Of a DNA stretch of 64,000 nucleotides, positions 63,105-64,000 are shown piece by piece. The number at the start of each line of letters is the position of its first letter. Within the stretch, counting starts at the first letter, position 1. The translations under genes were made by a program, and so were the position numbers. The notes below the pieces were generated by a model, which did no database searches, had not been told where the DNA came from, and saw nothing but the letters and a program-made list of their open reading frames with translations. Source of the stretch: Myxococcales bacterium (lineage in GTDB: Bacteria; Myxococcota_A; Polyangia; Haliangiales; Haliangiaceae); the NCBI GenBank assembly GCA_016716835.1, contig JADJUW010000001.1, positions 2,694,001 through 2,758,000 on the forward strand, in the 5' to 3' direction.

Positions 63105-63395
63105 AATTGCCTCCCGATCAGGCACTGCATCAATCGCGCCAAATCGAACGCCCGCGCCTAGTGCCTTCTGGCGCTCGGCCGAACGCGGTTTGCCTCAAAC
63201 GCTGCGCGCAGGCGCACGATGCTGCGGCAGCGCACACGCCCAACAAATCCGAAATCCAGCACTTTGGTGGGCAACCAGCCGATTTTATAAATTTTTTTGG
63301 CGTAGTACGTGACCCCGCTTACGACGGGACACAGCCGAAGTATGGCTATCTTCCGTGGTGTTGTGTCCCAGCGCAGATCGCTGCTGGCATCGTTT
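63105..63395. other. intergenic region, ~290 bp, with REP-like repeat remnant
   Basis: The middle part (63254-63314) is the second copy of the REP-like block. No gene is supported on either side of it. AT-rich runs (ttttataaatttttttgg) mark the element. Confidence 0.55.
63254..63314 (+). repeat. REP-like repeat, second copy (right half)
   Basis: It shares aatc.agcactttggt, ggca.cca and tagtacgtgaccc with 51359-51413, in the same order, spacing and orientation. The left arm of the long hairpin seen at 51331 is absent here. Read on the other strand, both copies give PTKVLDF preceded by VTY.AK. Confidence 0.7.
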
Positions 63396-63731
63396 TTAAG
63401 GCTGATGACCGTCAGATTCGGCCCTCATTGCGTCATTGGCATCGCGCCTCTTTCTGCTTCGCGAAAGTATGTAGGAAACTATAGGAACACCAACAAACCA
63501 CAAACAAAACGCGCATCCGCCCAGGAACATTATCGCTAAATCGCCCCAATCACCGTCGCTGCCTTCAGGCGCCTTGGTCACATCAATTAGAAATGACGTC
63601 GCAGCCACCAAAAATGCACACCCTGTTATCCATATCGCTAGAAATCGCGCAGGAGTATTTTTCTTACTTATGAAGCGCCCCACCAAAACAATCACGATCA
63701 AAAGGATAACGAGGCCAACAATTGGGTCCAC
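63396..63731 (-). CDS. small hypothetical membrane protein, 111 aa
   Basis: Three hydrophobic helices (about 3-20, 28-50 and 67-90) with a basic Arg/Lys-rich end (SRSRKRRDANDAMRAESDG). GC is clearly below that of the surrounding core genes. It ends near the REP-like copy, so it may be acquired. It starts 9 bp after the boxB stop on the same strand, though the drop in GC argues against one ancestral operon. No family is recognised. Confidence 0.6.
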   Translation of the reverse strand: MDPIVGLVILLIVIVLVGRFISKKNTPARFLAIWITGCAFLVAATSFLIDVTKAPEGSDGDWGDLAIMFLGGCAFCLWFVGVPIVSYILSRSRKRRDANDAMRAESDGHQP

Positions 63732-63740
63732 GAATAACTC

Positions 63741-64000
63741 CTAAAACCGGACGTATTCAAACTGCTCGGGCAGGCCGTTGATGCCGCGCAGAGGCGGTGC
63801 GATCCAGCCGGCCATCTTGCCGGGCTCGGTAACGGAGACCATGAGGCTCTTGACGTAGGTCTCGTCTTCCTCGGTGGGCAGCCAGGCGTGTTTGTGCTTG
63901 GCGAATTCGTCGGCGCTGATCAGCTCGCCGGTCGGCGTAAAATGAACCGTCGACCACATGCCGATTTGGCGGTGGAACTTGTGCGATGGCAATTTCATCT
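63741..64000 (-). CDS. boxB: probable benzoyl-CoA 2,3-epoxidase subunit BoxB, C-terminal part (cut by window edge)
   Basis: The last ~86 residues are visible. HRQIGMWSTVHFTPTGELIS, then LPTEEDETYVKSLMVSVTEPGKMAGWIAPPLRGINGLPEQFEYVRF, matches the C-terminal end of BoxB, including the characteristic GW/SWIAPP.RGIN...FEYV. BoxB is the di-iron subunit that epoxidises benzoyl-CoA in aerobic aromatic degradation. An ATG at 63998 is internal; the frame continues out of the window. The iron ligands lie outside the visible part, so the call rests on the tail alone. Confidence 0.75.
   Translation of the reverse strand, partial: MKLPSHKFHRQIGMWSTVHFTPTGELISADEFAKHKHAWLPTEEDETYVKSLMVSVTEPGKMAGWIAPPLRGINGLPEQFEYVRF

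Overview
The window is high-GC bacterial DNA whose content points to the Myxococcota (myxobacteria and relatives). The signs are four Hanks-type Ser/Thr protein kinases with unusual C-terminal modules, about a dozen predicted lipoproteins with no recognisable family, a thrombospondin-type-3 surface protein ending in a MYXO-CTERM-like Gly-Cys-x-Cys tail, and an AgmX/TonB-like protein. The family or genus cannot be settled from this sequence. Both ends are cut inside genes: an ABC1/UbiB-type kinase at base 1 and a probable benzoyl-CoA epoxidase subunit (boxB) at base 64000.

Layout. 1-1194 holds the ABC1 kinase start and a hypothetical gene. 1.2-10.2 kb is an accessory block marked by four same-orientation copies of a ~105-bp repeat. 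It carries a beta-helix surface protein, a purD remnant, a lipoprotein gene interrupted by a decayed IS3-family element, and a secreted trypsin-like protease next to a clan-CD-like (caspase-type) cysteine peptidase with peptidoglycan-binding-like repeats. A tRNA-Asp with its own terminator lies near the right edge. 10.3-13.1 kb is core: a DUF192 lipoprotein, hemD, hemB and a small gene. 13.1-21.3 kb is a signalling block: a four-gene operon whose genes overlap by 4 bp (kinase-PEGA, LysM protein, lipoprotein, zinc-ribbon kinase), followed by a third kinase gene.

21.4-34.5 kb holds an M16 peptidase, lipoproteins, a metallophosphoesterase, the type-3-repeat protein, a PhoH-like ATPase, a lipid kinase and a kinase-FGE fusion. 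34.5-51.2 kb is mostly housekeeping and envelope functions: thiolase, a pentameric ligand-gated channel-like protein, two WYL regulators, a flippase, cyclophilin, ComEA-like protein, an RCC1-like lipoprotein, DoxX, cysteine synthase, and a TetR-led group of membrane proteins with a YhhN homologue. 51.2-55.5 kb is a second accessory patch: a REP-like inverted repeat, a secreted protein of unknown family, an intact IS3-family element with a 4-bp target duplication, a lipoprotein and a truncated SOUL heme-binding gene. 55.6-64 kb holds a cysteine-less glutaredoxin-like protein, enoyl-CoA hydratase, lipoproteins, a TPR-zincin protein, exonuclease III, a frameshifted universal stress protein divergent from an NhaR-like LysR regulator, small genes and boxB.

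The genes fall into three working groups: haem synthesis (hemD-hemB), acyl-CoA and aromatic metabolism (thiolase, enoyl-CoA hydratase, boxB), and a large surface and signalling repertoire of kinases, lipoproteins and secreted repeat proteins. The best candidates for something undescribed are the protease pair inside the repeat-framed block, and the kinase/LysM/lipoprotein/kinase operon.
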